Positions 35,956-46,151 are shown, counted from the first letter of the stretch. The stretch: 60,000 nt of DNA from an uncultured Flavobacteriaceae bacterium (GCA_905182575.1 CAJJCA010000005.1:1-60000), one strand, 5' to 3'. Translations and numbers: made by a program. The notes: generated by a model from the letters alone, not told the origin.

Positions 35956-38121
35956 CTATTTATTTATATACTGGAAAATAGCATTGGTGTCGTCTTCATT
36001 TTTAATCGCCTTAATTTCTTTGAGCGCCTCTTCCAAGTCACTAGTCGGCAATCGACACACTCGGTTTTTGCAAACATAAATTAAGGTTTCCCCAGCGACA
36101 TACCTGTTTTCAAAAAGGGGTAAATAAGCATCCGAGACACTGGCTTGAAGTATTGAATTTGGAAGGTCATTTTTCAATAAGACCGAAGTATAGGCGTTGG
36201 CTTTGTCTCCCATTACGATGATTTCAACAAAAGGAAAAACTTTGCTGGCGTAGAGCGATGCCCAAACACTATAATCAGAAACACTATTCAAAACATCATT
36301 GCTGGCGGCTTTAAGCATTTTATCCGCCTGCTCAGCATAGATTTTGTTTTCTAACAAAATTCCCAAAAGGAAAAGGTTGTTCGCCATCGTACTGTTTGGG
36401 GAAGGAATTACTCCATCGTCGATTTGAACCATCGAAGGATAGATCGAGTTTTCGGAAGTGTATTGAAACATTTCAGAATTCGGATCGTCAAACAGCGCCA
36501 TCGATTTTAAAGCAAATTTGTCTGCAAAATTGAGGTAACGAATTTCTGTCGTGGTACTGTATAATTTTAAAGCGGCGGCAATTAGAAAAGCATAATCTTC
36601 AATAAACCCTTTAACTTTAACGCTTCCCTCTTGATAGGTGTGGTAAACTCGATCTTTTACGATTAGTTGATCCTCCAAGAAGTCAAACACCTTTTGGGCG
36701 CGGATTAGGTAATCTTTATCTCCAAAAGCATCGTAGGCATCAGCCAATCCGATAACGGTAAGTGCATTCCAAGAAGTGATGATCTTATTGTCAATACCCG
36801 GAAGCTCTCTCTTTGACATTTCGGCTTTCAATAATTTTTCCCAATTACTTTTTAGGGTTAAAAATTGCTTTTCGCTCAAACGATATTTTTTCTTAAAATC
36901 TGAATCAGAAATTACATTTCGCAACAAATAAAACTTATCTTCCCATGGGTTTTTCCAGTCAATTCCATAGTAAGCTTCAAAATAAGGCAAGTCATCAATC
37001 AGTCGAATTAAAGTCTCTCTTTCCCAAGCATAATAACGCCCCTCCCCTTCCGAACTGTCCGCATCAATCGAGGCTCCATAGGCGCCTGTGTCATTTAACA
37101 AACGAAGGTCTAAAAATGATTTAATAGCCCTTGAACGATTTTTAAATTCGGGGTTTTTGTCTCTTTTATAGGCTTGCGCCATTAAACTCAAAAGCTGTGC
37201 ATTGTCATAAAGCATTTTCTCAAAATGGGGGATTCTCCAGTTACTGTCAACGGTGTACCGGTAAAACCCACCTTCAATGGGATCAAAAATTCCGCCTTTG
37301 ATGATCGCTTGCAAGGTGGCTCCAATGTACTGATCCTTTTCAGCAGAGGGCTGAAGGGCCTGCATTTTCATTAAAAAAAGTAGCCGCGAAGGCCTGATGA
37401 ACTTTTGAGATTCTCTAGTCATGCCGCCATTAACCAAATCCCATTCTTTGCTCAAAACTGCTAAACTCTCCAAAAGTTTTTCTTTTTCAAAAACCACCTC
37501 CTCCGTTTGCAGCGCAACTGGATTTAAGGATTTTATCCCTTGCTCCAATTTATCAGCATATGCGATCATTTCATCTGGCTTTTCATCGTAGAACTTTTTA
37601 ATGTTCGTTAAAACCTGAATCCATTGATCCTTACTGTGGTATGTGCCACCATAAACCGGTCGCCCATCTGGCAGGCAAACAACATTGAGTGGCCAGCCGC
37701 CACTTCCTGTCATTAACTGCAGCGCGCGCATGTAGTACATGTCAATGTCAGGGTTTTCCTCTCGGTCAACTTTTACCGACAAAAAATTAGAATTCATGTA
37801 TTCGGCAACTTCATTGCTCTCAAAAGTCTCCTCCTCCATCACATGACACCAGTGACAACTAGAATAGCCAATGCTGACAACAATCAACTTACCGCTTTTG
37901 TTATCTTCTGAAAATACTGATTTATCCCAGCGCACCCAATCTACAGGATTGTGAGCATGTTGGAGTAAATACTTACTGGTTTCATTTATTAAGCTATTGG
38001 TGTGCATAAAATCTTGACCTTTGGTTGTGTTAACCAAAAGTAGAAACATTAATAAGTGAAGTCTAAAAAAAAAATAGAATTTATTTCCAATTAACTTCGC
38101 TACTCGGATAATACTTAACAT
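35956..38121 (-). CDS. DUF255 thioredoxin-domain protein (YyaL/SPATA20 type, 721 aa)
   Basis: N-terminal thioredoxin-like DUF255 domain with NPVDWVRWDKSVF, GYSSCHWCHVMEEETFESNE (Cys-x-x-Cys) and MTGSGGWPLNVVCLPDGRPV. The rest is an (alpha/alpha) barrel related to N-acyl-glucosamine 2-epimerases (PHFEKMLYDNAQLLSL, NKIITSWNALTVIGLADAY). A hydrophobic stretch before the first domain (FRLHLLMFLLLVNTTKG) suggests export. The first ATG overlaps the hexosaminidase stop by 41 bases; a Met at 38049 is an alternative start. It follows GH20 on the same strand. Function unknown; a role in the sugar locus is possible. Confidence 0.85.
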   Translation of the reverse strand: MLSIIRVAKLIGNKFYFFFRLHLLMFLLLVNTTKGQDFMHTNSLINETSKYLLQHAHNPVDWVRWDKSVFSEDNKSGKLIVVSIGYSSCHWCHVMEEETFESNEVAEYMNSNFLSVKVDREENPDIDMYYMRALQLMTGSGGWPLNVVCLPDGRPVYGGTYHSKDQWIQVLTNIKKFYDEKPDEMIAYADKLEQGIKSLNPVALQTEEVVFEKEKLLESLAVLSKEWDLVNGGMTRESQKFIRPSRLLFLMKMQALQPSAEKDQYIGATLQAIIKGGIFDPIEGGFYRYTVDSNWRIPHFEKMLYDNAQLLSLMAQAYKRDKNPEFKNRSRAIKSFLDLRLLNDTGAYGASIDADSSEGEGRYYAWERETLIRLIDDLPYFEAYYGIDWKNPWEDKFYLLRNVISDSDFKKKYRLSEKQFLTLKSNWEKLLKAEMSKRELPGIDNKIITSWNALTVIGLADAYDAFGDKDYLIRAQKVFDFLEDQLIVKDRVYHTYQEGSVKVKGFIEDYAFLIAAALKLYSTTTEIRYLNFADKFALKSMALFDDPNSEMFQYTSENSIYPSMVQIDDGVIPSPNSTMANNLFLLGILLENKIYAEQADKMLKAASNDVLNSVSDYSVWASLYASKVFPFVEIIVMGDKANAYTSVLLKNDLPNSILQASVSDAYLPLFENRYVAGETLIYVCKNRVCRLPTSDLEEALKEIKAIKNEDDTNAIFQYINK

Positions 38122-39628
38122 CTAAAGAGTCTAATATTGCACTATGATAAGAAAGTCTTGAAGAATAATTTTTCCAATTTCTTTTTTCTGATTTTGTCCA
38201 ACCGATTTCCGAATACCCCAATAGTCTTGGGAAAGCCATTTGAGCAATGTCGTCAAAATCCTCTAAAGTCTCACTCCAAATAGGAGCTTCAATACCAATT
38301 ATTCTGGTAGGATCTAACTCAGGAACCAATTCCGCAGGATCCCATTCATATCCTTTCTGAACAGAAATATATCCTGCCCATTTTAAACCTAACTTAGTGA
38401 TGCTGTCATATTTCATATCCAGATAGGCATAAGAAGCAGGAGACATCAACACATTTGCTTTTTTATCCATCGCCATGATAGCATTTTCTGCCTTTGCCCA
38501 GTATTGCGCTACTGTAACTTCAGGAATATCAGCCAACACGACCTCGTCCCAACCCATTGGTATTTTGTTGTTCTGCTTTACAATATCAATCACACGATTC
38601 ATAAATTTAATGTAGTCCTTTTTAGGGGTAACATGAGACTCGTCTCCTCCAATGTGAAAATAAGCACCGGGCGTCATGGCAGATATTTCTGAAACCACAT
38701 CAGCAACAAATTCATAAGTCAGTTCCTTGTCAACACACAATGTAGAAAAGCCAACTTCCATTCCCGTATAAAGCGCTTTGATTTCATTATCACAATTAAG
38801 CTCAGCATAAGAAGCCAACGCGGCATTCGTGTGACCCGGCATGTCTATTTCTGGCACTATGGTGATGAATCGTCTTTGGGCATAGGCAACGATCTCTTTG
38901 TAATCCAATTGGGTGTAAAATCCGCCTTCAGCGCCACCAACTTCTGTCTTCCCTCCTATTGAGGTCAATTTTGGCCACGCTTTTATTTCAATACGCCAAC
39001 CTTGATCGTCAGACAAATGCAAGTGAAGAAAATTGATTTTATAAATGCTTAATAAGTCTAGGTATCGTTTTACCTCTTCAACTGAAAAAAAGTGTCTTGA
39101 AACATCTAACATCGCACCGCGGTATCCATAAACAGGAGCATCTTCAATCGTACCTGTTGGAAGTGCTTTGATTGTTTGCATACCACTCAAATGACTTAAT
39201 GAAATAATTTGTTCTAAAGTTTTAACCCCTCTATAAACACCCGCAGCTGTTTGACCGAGAATGGTGATCTGATTTTCACCCATCTGAAGCTGGTAGTATT
39301 CCTCATTTTGATTTGAAAAATCTTTTACTTCAAGAGAAATGGCATTAGAATTGTTTTCAGATTTATTTTTCAATCCAACTTCAAGTTGGGTATGTGCTGT
39401 CCAAAAAGATTGTAAATCCAAACCCATTTCAACCAAGGTTGAATTTGATTCATCAAACTGAATCGATTTTATTTTTTTAACATTTAAAACCTCCACAGAC
39501 GGAGAAACCGCATTTGGATAAGGAATCAATGCAACTTGATCCATAGTAAAAACTGGAAGGTGTTTTTCGCACGAAAAAGCGCCTATTATTAATATAATTA
39601 AAACTAAATTTTTAATAAAAATATTCAT
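38081..39628 (-). CDS. Beta-N-acetylhexosaminidase, GH20 lipoprotein (515 aa)
   Basis: Removes terminal N-acetyl-hexosamine residues from chitin oligosaccharides or glycans by substrate-assisted catalysis. The lipobox (IIGAFSC) predicts a surface or periplasmic lipoprotein. The GH20b domain is followed by the TIM barrel: VYGYRGAMLDVSRHFFSVEE, INFLHLHLSDDQGWRIEIK, IVPEIDMPGHTNAALASY and the catalytic Asp-Glu pair in YFHIGGDESHV. Late Trp residues of the active site are in QYWAKAENA and EAPIWSETL. Frame intact. It is between gluconate-dehydrogenase-type subunit 3 (10-base gap) and the DUF255 gene. Confidence 0.93.
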   Translation of the reverse strand: MNIFIKNLVLIILIIGAFSCEKHLPVFTMDQVALIPYPNAVSPSVEVLNVKKIKSIQFDESNSTLVEMGLDLQSFWTAHTQLEVGLKNKSENNSNAISLEVKDFSNQNEEYYQLQMGENQITILGQTAAGVYRGVKTLEQIISLSHLSGMQTIKALPTGTIEDAPVYGYRGAMLDVSRHFFSVEEVKRYLDLLSIYKINFLHLHLSDDQGWRIEIKAWPKLTSIGGKTEVGGAEGGFYTQLDYKEIVAYAQRRFITIVPEIDMPGHTNAALASYAELNCDNEIKALYTGMEVGFSTLCVDKELTYEFVADVVSEISAMTPGAYFHIGGDESHVTPKKDYIKFMNRVIDIVKQNNKIPMGWDEVVLADIPEVTVAQYWAKAENAIMAMDKKANVLMSPASYAYLDMKYDSITKLGLKWAGYISVQKGYEWDPAELVPELDPTRIIGIEAPIWSETLEDFDDIAQMAFPRLLGYSEIGWTKSEKRNWKNYSSRLSYHSAILDSLDVKYYPSSEVNWK

Positions 39629-39638
39629 TTTTTGTGTT

Positions 39639-40337
39639 TTAAGTCAATAGATTCCCATCGTCATCCCAAACGGCTATTTCGTTTCGTTTCGACTGATCGA
39701 TACATTTTGCCAACCAAGCTTCTTCATAAGCCATCCCATGATCGTCCAAAACATCCTGAGGAATTCCATCCCATACATTTGGTGAATTTCCCATGTATCC
39801 GAGGTCTTTTAGACCGACTTCGGAAGTGAAATAACCTGTAACCACAAGGTCACGCATCAGGGTGAAAAAATTGACTTCTTGAGATTGTTTTTTCTTTCCA
39901 GGAACTGGAAAAGCAATTTCATCAAAAATAGCTTTTTGATCCGCTTCAGAACAAGCAACGAAAAGTTTATTAAAACGCTCGCTACATTCGCTATCCAACC
40001 ACATTAAACCCCCGCGGATTGGTAGTTGAAATTCAGGGATATCTTTTACGATAAACTCAATAAACTCAGGAACGTCAGCTTGAGCGATGGAACCTTTATC
40101 ATGAGGCGGTAAAATTATATCTGCCACTCTGGTGATCGTCTCCATCTCAATAGGTGTGAAAAATTGCTCTGAAAATAGTTTTTCGTCAAACGCTGCTTCC
40201 TGCGGAGTTCGCCCATATTGATATTGCCAAATTTTTTCTTGTAGTTCTTCTGGGGTAGTGTCCACACAACTTTGAAGCAGAAAGCCTGTTCCCACTGAAC
40301 CCAATAAAATTGATTTTATACTTTCTCTTCTATCCAC
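39639..40337 (-). CDS. Gluconate 2-dehydrogenase subunit 3 family protein (232 aa)
   Basis: Small partner of membrane-associated GMC dehydrogenases. The N-terminus MDRRESIKSILLGSVGTGFL carries a twin-arginine motif followed by a lipobox-like LLQSC, so Tat export of a folded complex is likely. The DUF1376-like core has ETITRVADIILPPHDKGSIA and FIVKDIPEFQLPIRGGLMWL. The 3-base gap to the upstream GMC gene indicates co-expression as one complex. In Bacteroidetes such pairs oxidise sugars or glycosides. Confidence 0.9.
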   Translation of the reverse strand: MDRRESIKSILLGSVGTGFLLQSCVDTTPEELQEKIWQYQYGRTPQEAAFDEKLFSEQFFTPIEMETITRVADIILPPHDKGSIAQADVPEFIEFIVKDIPEFQLPIRGGLMWLDSECSERFNKLFVACSEADQKAIFDEIAFPVPGKKKQSQEVNFFTLMRDLVVTGYFTSEVGLKDLGYMGNSPNVWDGIPQDVLDDHGMAYEEAWLAKCIDQSKRNEIAVWDDDGNLLT

Positions 40338-40340
40338 GAT

Positions 40341-42055
40341 CTATATGTTTTGCTTTTTAAGTTCTTCTATAATAAATTCTGATGTTCTCCATGAAAGTGC
40401 CATGATGGTCCAAGTTGGATTTTTATCTGCTTGTGAGACAAAAGGTCCAGCATCAACGATAAATACATTTTCAACGTCATGAAGTCTTTCAAATTCATTG
40501 ACTACAGAAGTTTTAGGATCACTTCCCATTCGAGTCGTCCCTACTTCGTGTATAATTCTTCCAGGATTATGCAATCCATATTTCTTTTCCGGTCCTGGTT
40601 TATCGCCCAAAAGTTTGCCTCCCATGTTTCCTAAAACCTCCTCGAAGGTTTCGTGCATGTGTCTGGCTTGCTTGAGTTCATTATCAGACCATTGGTAATT
40701 AAACCTTAAGACAGGAATTCCAAATTCATCCACAGTTGTAGGATCAATTTCACAATAGTTTTCTTTTCTTGCGATAGATTCACCTCTTCCTGACAGCCCC
40801 ACTAGGGAGCCATAGAAGTCTTTCACTTCATCCCTAATCTTATGACCATAGCCTCCAACTTCCTCGCCTATGTATTCGTTGACAGCACTCTGATTAAAAC
40901 CAAAACCATAGGAGGGCATTCCCATACCACCCCAAAGTTCAATGTGATATCCTCTTGGGAAATCAAGTTTTTTATTGTCTAACCACCAAGGCGAATAAAC
41001 ATGCATTCCTCCAACTCCATCTTCGTGGTAGCCACAGCGTTAACTCTGGAACAAAAGCCACCAACGTCATAACCGACGCCTCGGCAGCAAGAAACGGAAC
41101 CAGATTACTGCTATTCCCTAGGCCATTAGGGTGATGGGTGCTTTTTGAGTTCAATAAAATACGTGCTGTGCTACAGGCAGAGGCTGCCAAAACAACAACC
41201 CTTCCTTTAATTGAGTACTCGCGGCGATCGTCTTTATTGATGAAATTTACGCCAGTAGCTTTCCCATTGTTGTCTACGGTGACTTCCTTAACCATACTGT
41301 TTACATAAAGATCAACTTGACCACCAGATTTTTGAGCTGGGAAAATCAAGCAGGAACCTGATGAAAAGTCAGCGTATACAGAACACGAACGACTGCATTG
41401 ATTGCAGTAGAAGCAAACCCCTCGGTCGTTGTTGATCCGTTTGGTTAAAATCGAGAGCCTAGACGGAATTACTTTAACATTCGATTTCTTCGCACCCTTT
41501 ATGTAATACAACTCATGTAAACGCGGTTTCGGTGGAGGTAAGAAAAATCCATCTGGTTTGTTTAGCAATATTTTCTTTACTCCCAAACACTCCAATTAAC
41601 TTATCAACCTTGTCATAATAAGGCTTAAGGTCGTCATAACCTATCGGCCAATTGTCTCCCAAGCCATCTCGATCTTTACCTTTAAAATCTCGAGGGCCAA
41701 AACGAAGTGAAATCCTTCCCCAATGATTTGTTCTTCCTCCTAGCATTCTAGAACGAAACCAATCAAACTGTGTGTCTCCAACTTGGTTGTAGGGTTCCCC
41801 TTTGATTTCCCATCCGCCATAGGCCATATCGAATTCTCCAAAGGGTCTTCTGCTTCCAGCGCCTCTTCTGGGTGATTCATATGGAAATTTAAGTTGCGTT
41901 TGTTGACTTGGATTTGCAGGATCAAAATAAGGGCCCGCCTCAATAACTGCAACTTTGAGTCCAGCATCAGCCAGTACTTTAGTTGCCATTCCTCCTCCTG
42001 CGCCTGAGCCAACAATTATTACATCGTATTTCTTTTGATTTTCTATGATCTGCAT
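40341..42055 (-). CDS. GMC family oxidoreductase (about 571 aa), two frameshifts
   Basis: FAD-dependent sugar/glycoside dehydrogenase. The Rossmann loop VIIVGSGAGGGMATKVLADA is at the N-terminus; MLGGRTNHWGRISLRFGP follows. Shift near 41565 leads to GFFLPPPKPRLHELYYIKGA, Cys-rich VCFYCNQCSRSCSVYADF, and VVVLAASACSTARILLNS; shift near 41030 leads to GGMHVYSPWWLDNKKLDFP, and the C-terminal domain has IIHEVGTTRMGSDPKTSVVN and DAGPFVSQADKNPTWTIMAL with the catalytic His and the NPT motif. The subunit 3 gene follows after 3 bases. Bacteroidetes relatives make 3-keto-glycosides; the exact sugar is unknown. Confidence 0.9.
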
Positions 42056-42155
42056 AGGGTGATTTTTTCTTTAATATGTTATTTTAAAAATAACGCTTTA
42101 TAATGGCATAAAAGTTTTAATTTTTTTAATTGTATTATAAATAAAAGTGGATCTG

Positions 42156-44075
42156 TTAAAAATAATATCTCTTAAACAATTCCATTGCTTGGTAATCGGC
42201 CAGACCTAAATCCTTATATTTTTTTGCACTTAGTCTGTTTCTATCTTCCGCCCGCATCCAGAACTCTCTGTCATCACTCCCTTGAAACATTACTCCGTCT
42301 TTTTGAGATTGGTGATAAAAAATAGCTTTTCGTTTTCTTAAAACTTGGTCAGGACTCATCGGAACTGCCATTTCTATTTCATGAACATCAAACTCTTGCC
42401 AAGCACCTCGGTACAACCAAACCCAACAATCATCCATAAACGATTGTTTTTTCAATTGCGAAAGAGAATCAAAAATAATATTCAAACATATTCGGTGAGT
42501 TCCATGTGGATCTGCAAGATCACCCGCCGCATAAATCTGATGTGGTTTAATGTCAGTGATCAACTCATTTGTAAAATCAATATCAACCTGCGATGGATTG
42601 GACTTTTGAACTTTTCCAGTCTCATAAAAAGGTAGATTTAGAAAGTGTACTTGAGAATCAGGAATGCCAATATAACGAGTCGCTGCAACAGATTCTCTCT
42701 TACGAATAGCTCCTTTTAATTTTCTTAATTCTAAAGAATCAATTGCTGCTTTAGATTTATTTCTAAGTTCAGATAATAAGTCACTGTAGGTGAATTTTTC
42801 CTCGGGTTTCATGTCCATAATTACTTCAATATACTTTAAGGCATCATCATCTGAAACGGCAATATTACCTGACGTTTGATAGGCAACATGCACCTCGTGA
42901 TCCTGAGCAACCAAACGGTCAAAAGTTCCTCCCATAGAAATCACATCATCATCGGGATGTGGACTAAAGATGATACATCTTTTCTTGCTAGGAACTGACC
43001 TTTCGGGTCTTTTACTGTCATCGGACTCTGGCTTTCCGCCCGGCCAACCTGTAATCGTGTTTTGAATACGATTAAACATTTTAATGTTCAATTCGTAGGA
43101 ATTCCCCTCTATGTTTAAAAGCTCGGACATTCCATATTTGTTATAGTCCTCATCGGTTAATCTAAGTATGGATTTATTGGTTTTTTCGCACAACCAGTTG
43201 ATCGCTTTACACTTAATTGATTCGTCTTCCCATTTACAATTTCCACTGATCCATGGCGATTTGATTCTGGTAAGATCCGATGCTGCTTCTTGGTCTAATA
43301 CCAGGGTTGTGTTCTTGTGCTCTTGTAAATAAGACGTTGGGAGGTAGGAAGTGACTTCTCCTTCTATGGCCTTTTGGATAACTTCTCCTTTATTGGTTCC
43401 CCAAGCCATTAGGATAATTCGTTTTGCCTCAAGAATAGTTTTAATCCCCATTGTTATTGCTTTTTCAGGAACATTCTGAATTCCTTTAAAAGCAGGACCC
43501 GCATCGAATCGAGTGAGGTGGTCTAGCGTAATCAAACGTGTTTGAGAGTTGATGTGCGAACCTGGTTCGTTAAAACCAACATGCCCTGTTCTACCAATAC
43601 CTAGCAATTGTAGATCGATCCCTCCTAAGTCTTTAATTTTCTTTTCATAAGCATTACAAAAAGATCTAACTTTTTTTAATTCAACCTCTCCGGTAGGAAT
43701 ATTAATGTTTTCAGCAGGAATATCGATGTGGTCAAATAGGTTCTCATGCATGAAATAATGATAGCTATTCAAATCATTTTTTTCGAGACCATAATATTCA
43801 TCCAAATTAAATGTGATGACATTTTTAAAACTCAATCCTTCTTCTTGATGAAGTTTAATCAAGGCTTTGTAAACACTCAAGGGAGACGAGCCTGTTGCTA
43901 AACCTAAAATACAGTTCTCACCAGTTTTTTGTTTTTGTTTTATGAGGGATGCAATTTCATTTGCTACTTCCTTTGATCCTGAGAATGAAGATTCAAACAC
44001 AACATTGTGCAATTTTTCAAATCGTTGCTCTTCGAATGACCCTGGAAATTTGAATGCTATTGAGTTATTTTTCAT
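42156..44075 (-). CDS. nagB: Glucosamine-6-phosphate deaminase fused to a PIG-L domain (639 aa)
   Basis: N-terminal NagB domain (about 1-270): LGLATGSSPLSVYKALIKLH, VITFNLDEYYGL (active-site Asp), LGIGRTGHVGFNEPGSHINS (catalytic loop), MGIKTILEAKRIILMAWG. C-terminal PIG-L/LmbE domain (about 365-639): CIIFSPHPDDDVISMGGTFD (zinc ligands) and YAAGDLADPHGTHRICLNII. The first releases ammonia from GlcN-6-P to give fructose-6-P; the second may deacetylate a related N-acetyl sugar. This two-domain form is typical of Bacteroidetes. Upstream of it, on the same transcript direction, lies the acetate-type symporter (29-base gap). Confidence 0.92.
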   Translation of the reverse strand: MKNNSIAFKFPGSFEEQRFEKLHNVVFESSFSGSKEVANEIASLIKQKQKTGENCILGLATGSSPLSVYKALIKLHQEEGLSFKNVITFNLDEYYGLEKNDLNSYHYFMHENLFDHIDIPAENINIPTGEVELKKVRSFCNAYEKKIKDLGGIDLQLLGIGRTGHVGFNEPGSHINSQTRLITLDHLTRFDAGPAFKGIQNVPEKAITMGIKTILEAKRIILMAWGTNKGEVIQKAIEGEVTSYLPTSYLQEHKNTTLVLDQEAASDLTRIKSPWISGNCKWEDESIKCKAINWLCEKTNKSILRLTDEDYNKYGMSELLNIEGNSYELNIKMFNRIQNTITGWPGGKPESDDSKRPERSVPSKKRCIIFSPHPDDDVISMGGTFDRLVAQDHEVHVAYQTSGNIAVSDDDALKYIEVIMDMKPEEKFTYSDLLSELRNKSKAAIDSLELRKLKGAIRKRESVAATRYIGIPDSQVHFLNLPFYETGKVQKSNPSQVDIDFTNELITDIKPHQIYAAGDLADPHGTHRICLNIIFDSLSQLKKQSFMDDCWVWLYRGAWQEFDVHEIEMAVPMSPDQVLRKRKAIFYHQSQKDGVMFQGSDDREFWMRAEDRNRLSAKKYKDLGLADYQAMELFKRYYF

Positions 44076-44104
44076 GTACGAGTAGTTGTTATTTTAAAAT
44101 TCTA

Positions 44105-45769
44105 TTAATTTGGTTTTCTAATGTTTTCAATAAGTGATTGAATTTCTTGTCCTGGGGGGGGTGTTAATTTTGAAACAATAATTGATACTACAAAATTAAC
44201 CAACATCGCAAAAGAACCAAATCCTTCAGGAGAAATTCCGAACCACCAATCTTCGTTCGTTCCTCCGCCGAACCAGCCAAACTTAAATTTGGTCATATAA
44301 AAGAGCATCAACAGGATACCGACAACCATTCCAGAAACAGCTCCCTCTTTATTCATTCTTTTACTGAAAATCCCCATCACAATTGCTGGGAAAAATGAAG
44401 CCGCTGCAAGACCAAATGCTAATGCCACCGTTGCCGCCACAAAGCCTGGAGGGTTCACTCCGAAATAACCTGCCAACAACACTGCTCCAAAAGCAGAAAG
44501 TCTTGCGGCAATTAATTCATTTTTTTCACTCACTGCTGGATTAATTATTTTTTTAATTAAATCGTGTGAAACAGATGCTGAAATAACCAAAAGCAATCCT
44601 GCAGCTGTCGACAAAGCAGCCGCCAAAGCACCTGCTGCCATCAATGCAATTACCCAATTGGGTAGTTTTGCAATTTCAGGATTGGCTAATACCATAATAT
44701 CGGCATCAACTATCAACTCGTTAATCTCTGGATCTGCCACATATTGGATCAATCCATCTTGATTTTTATCTTCAAATTTTATTAGTCCTGTTGTTTGCCA
44801 TTTCTCAAACCAACCGGGCAAATTTGCATGTTCTTTATTACTAACTGTTTCGATCAGATTTGTTCTTGAAAAAACAGCAATAGCAGGAGCTGTTGTGTAC
44901 AAAATTGCTATAAAAAGCAATGCCCAACCAGCAGATTTTCTTGCATCACTTACTTTTTTAACGGTAAAAAACCGAACGATTACATGCGGTAATCCTGCGG
45001 TACCTACCATCAGAGCCAAAGTGATTAAAAAGACATCTAAAGTGGACTTAGACCCTGTGGTGTACTCATGAAAACCAAGTTCTCGATGAAGACCGTCCAA
45101 TTTGTCTAATAAATAGACTCCATCCGATCCAGTAGCACCAAAACCGATTTGGGGTATTGCATTGCCAGTCATTATAATAGAAATAAAAACGGCAGGAACC
45201 ATAAAGGCAAAAATTAACACGCAATATTGCGCCACTTGTGTGTAAGTAATCCCTTTCATTCCTCCCAAAACAGCGTAAAAAAGAACGATACACATCCCAA
45301 TTACTACGCCTGTCGTTATGTCTACCTCGAGGTAACGTGAAAACACGACCCCAACACCTCTCATTTGTCCTGCGATATAAGTGAAAGAGACTATTAGCGC
45401 ACAAAAAACGGCAACACCTCGCGCATAGTTAGAGTAATACCGATCCCCAATAAAATCAGGAACCGTAAATTTTCCAAATTTCCTTAAATAGGGCGCCAAC
45501 AATAGCGCCAGTAAAACATATCCTCCTGTCCAACCCATCAAATAAACTGAGCCGTCATATCCATTAAATGAAATAATTCCCGCCATCGAAATAAATGATG
45601 CGGCTGACATCCAGTCTGCTGCAGTGGCCATTCCGTTTGCAATTGGATGTACTCCCCCACCCGCAACGTAAAACTCTTTTGTCGATGATGCTCTTGACCA
45701 TATGGCAATTCCTATATAGAGTGAAAAACTTATTCCAACTGCTATCCAAATCCAATATTGTAACTCCAT
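44105..45769 (-). CDS. Cation/acetate-type sodium:solute symporter, VC_2705-like (554 aa)
   Basis: SSS transporter of about 13 helices: AAADWMSAASFISMAGIISF in TM1, FTYIAGQMRGVGVVFSRYLE, GTAGLPHVIVRFFTV, and LMAAGALAAALSTAAGLLLV near the end. The long periplasmic loop at about 290-350 (FEKWQTTGLIKFEDKNQDG) is typical of the VC_2705 branch, which always pairs with a DUF4212 subunit. Its DUF4212 partner lies immediately upstream (1-base overlap). Acetate or another short organic acid is the likely substrate, consistent with acetate release by deacetylases at this locus. Confidence 0.9.
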   Translation of the reverse strand: MELQYWIWIAVGISFSLYIGIAIWSRASSTKEFYVAGGGVHPIANGMATAADWMSAASFISMAGIISFNGYDGSVYLMGWTGGYVLLALLLAPYLRKFGKFTVPDFIGDRYYSNYARGVAVFCALIVSFTYIAGQMRGVGVVFSRYLEVDITTGVVIGMCIVLFYAVLGGMKGITYTQVAQYCVLIFAFMVPAVFISIIMTGNAIPQIGFGATGSDGVYLLDKLDGLHRELGFHEYTTGSKSTLDVFLITLALMVGTAGLPHVIVRFFTVKKVSDARKSAGWALLFIAILYTTAPAIAVFSRTNLIETVSNKEHANLPGWFEKWQTTGLIKFEDKNQDGLIQYVADPEINELIVDADIMVLANPEIAKLPNWVIALMAAGALAAALSTAAGLLLVISASVSHDLIKKIINPAVSEKNELIAARLSAFGAVLLAGYFGVNPPGFVAATVALAFGLAAASFFPAIVMGIFSKRMNKEGAVSGMVVGILLMLFYMTKFKFGWFGGGTNEDWWFGISPEGFGSFAMLVNFVVSIIVSKLTPPPGQEIQSLIENIRKPN

Positions 45770-46017
45770 TATTCTTTAGTTTTATATTTAGCGTCTAAGC
45801 GATTCATCAAATAGATATAGACGAATATCAGGATTACAAACACATATATTGAACCTTGTTGTGCAAACCAAAAACCAAGTTTAAATCCTCCCATTTTAAT
45901 TTCATTTAAAGCGTCTACAAATAAGATTCCAAAGCCGAAGGAGGCTATAAACCATATAGACAATAGAATAACTAAGTATTTTAAATTGGTATTCCAGTAA
46001 GTGTTTTCTATTTTCAT
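45769..46017 (-). CDS. DUF4212 small symporter subunit (82 aa)
   Basis: Two-helix membrane protein: YWNTNLKYLVILLSIWFIAS starts helix 1 and WFAQQGSIYVFVILIFVYIY forms helix 2, with FGFGILFVDALNEIKMGGFK between. These are DUF4212 signatures. It is the small partner of the VC_2705-type symporter whose ATG overlaps its stop. Start ATG at 46015-46017. Confidence 0.93.
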   Translation of the reverse strand: MKIENTYWNTNLKYLVILLSIWFIASFGFGILFVDALNEIKMGGFKLGFWFAQQGSIYVFVILIFVYIYLMNRLDAKYKTKE

Positions 46018-46019
46018 AT

Positions 46020-46145
46020 ATTTTAAAATCTGGAGAAGCTATAAGCCCTCCTGCTTGTAAGGATTTAAAAACTTATCCAATTAAAGTTGAAAATGATAAG
46101 ATTAGGTCAATAAATAATTTTGGAGTGAATGTAAATCAGATATAA
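46020..46145 (+). pseudogene. C-terminal remnant of a Rieske-type [2Fe-2S] ferredoxin
   Basis: In the gap between DUF4212 and the acetyltransferase, the opposite strand reads LKSGEAISPPACKDLKTYPI and then KVENDKIRSINNFGVNVNQI before a stop. This is very like the last strand of Rieske ferredoxins (GxAxxxPxxxxLKTYPVKxEN in dioxygenase ferredoxins). No cluster-binding Cys/His region is present upstream; the sequence there is the antisense of the DUF4212 start. It is a decapitated gene tail, left over from a rearrangement. Confidence 0.6.
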
Positions 46146-46151
46146 TTAAGC

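Noticed and set aside
38504-38692. Plus-strand ORF inside the GH20 gene
   Set aside because: Antisense shadow of a well conserved gene, with no motif of its own.
42070-42110. Palindrome GTTATTTTAAAAATAAC between nagB and the GMC gene
   Set aside because: AT-only arms and no T-run after it; too weak to call a terminator or operator.
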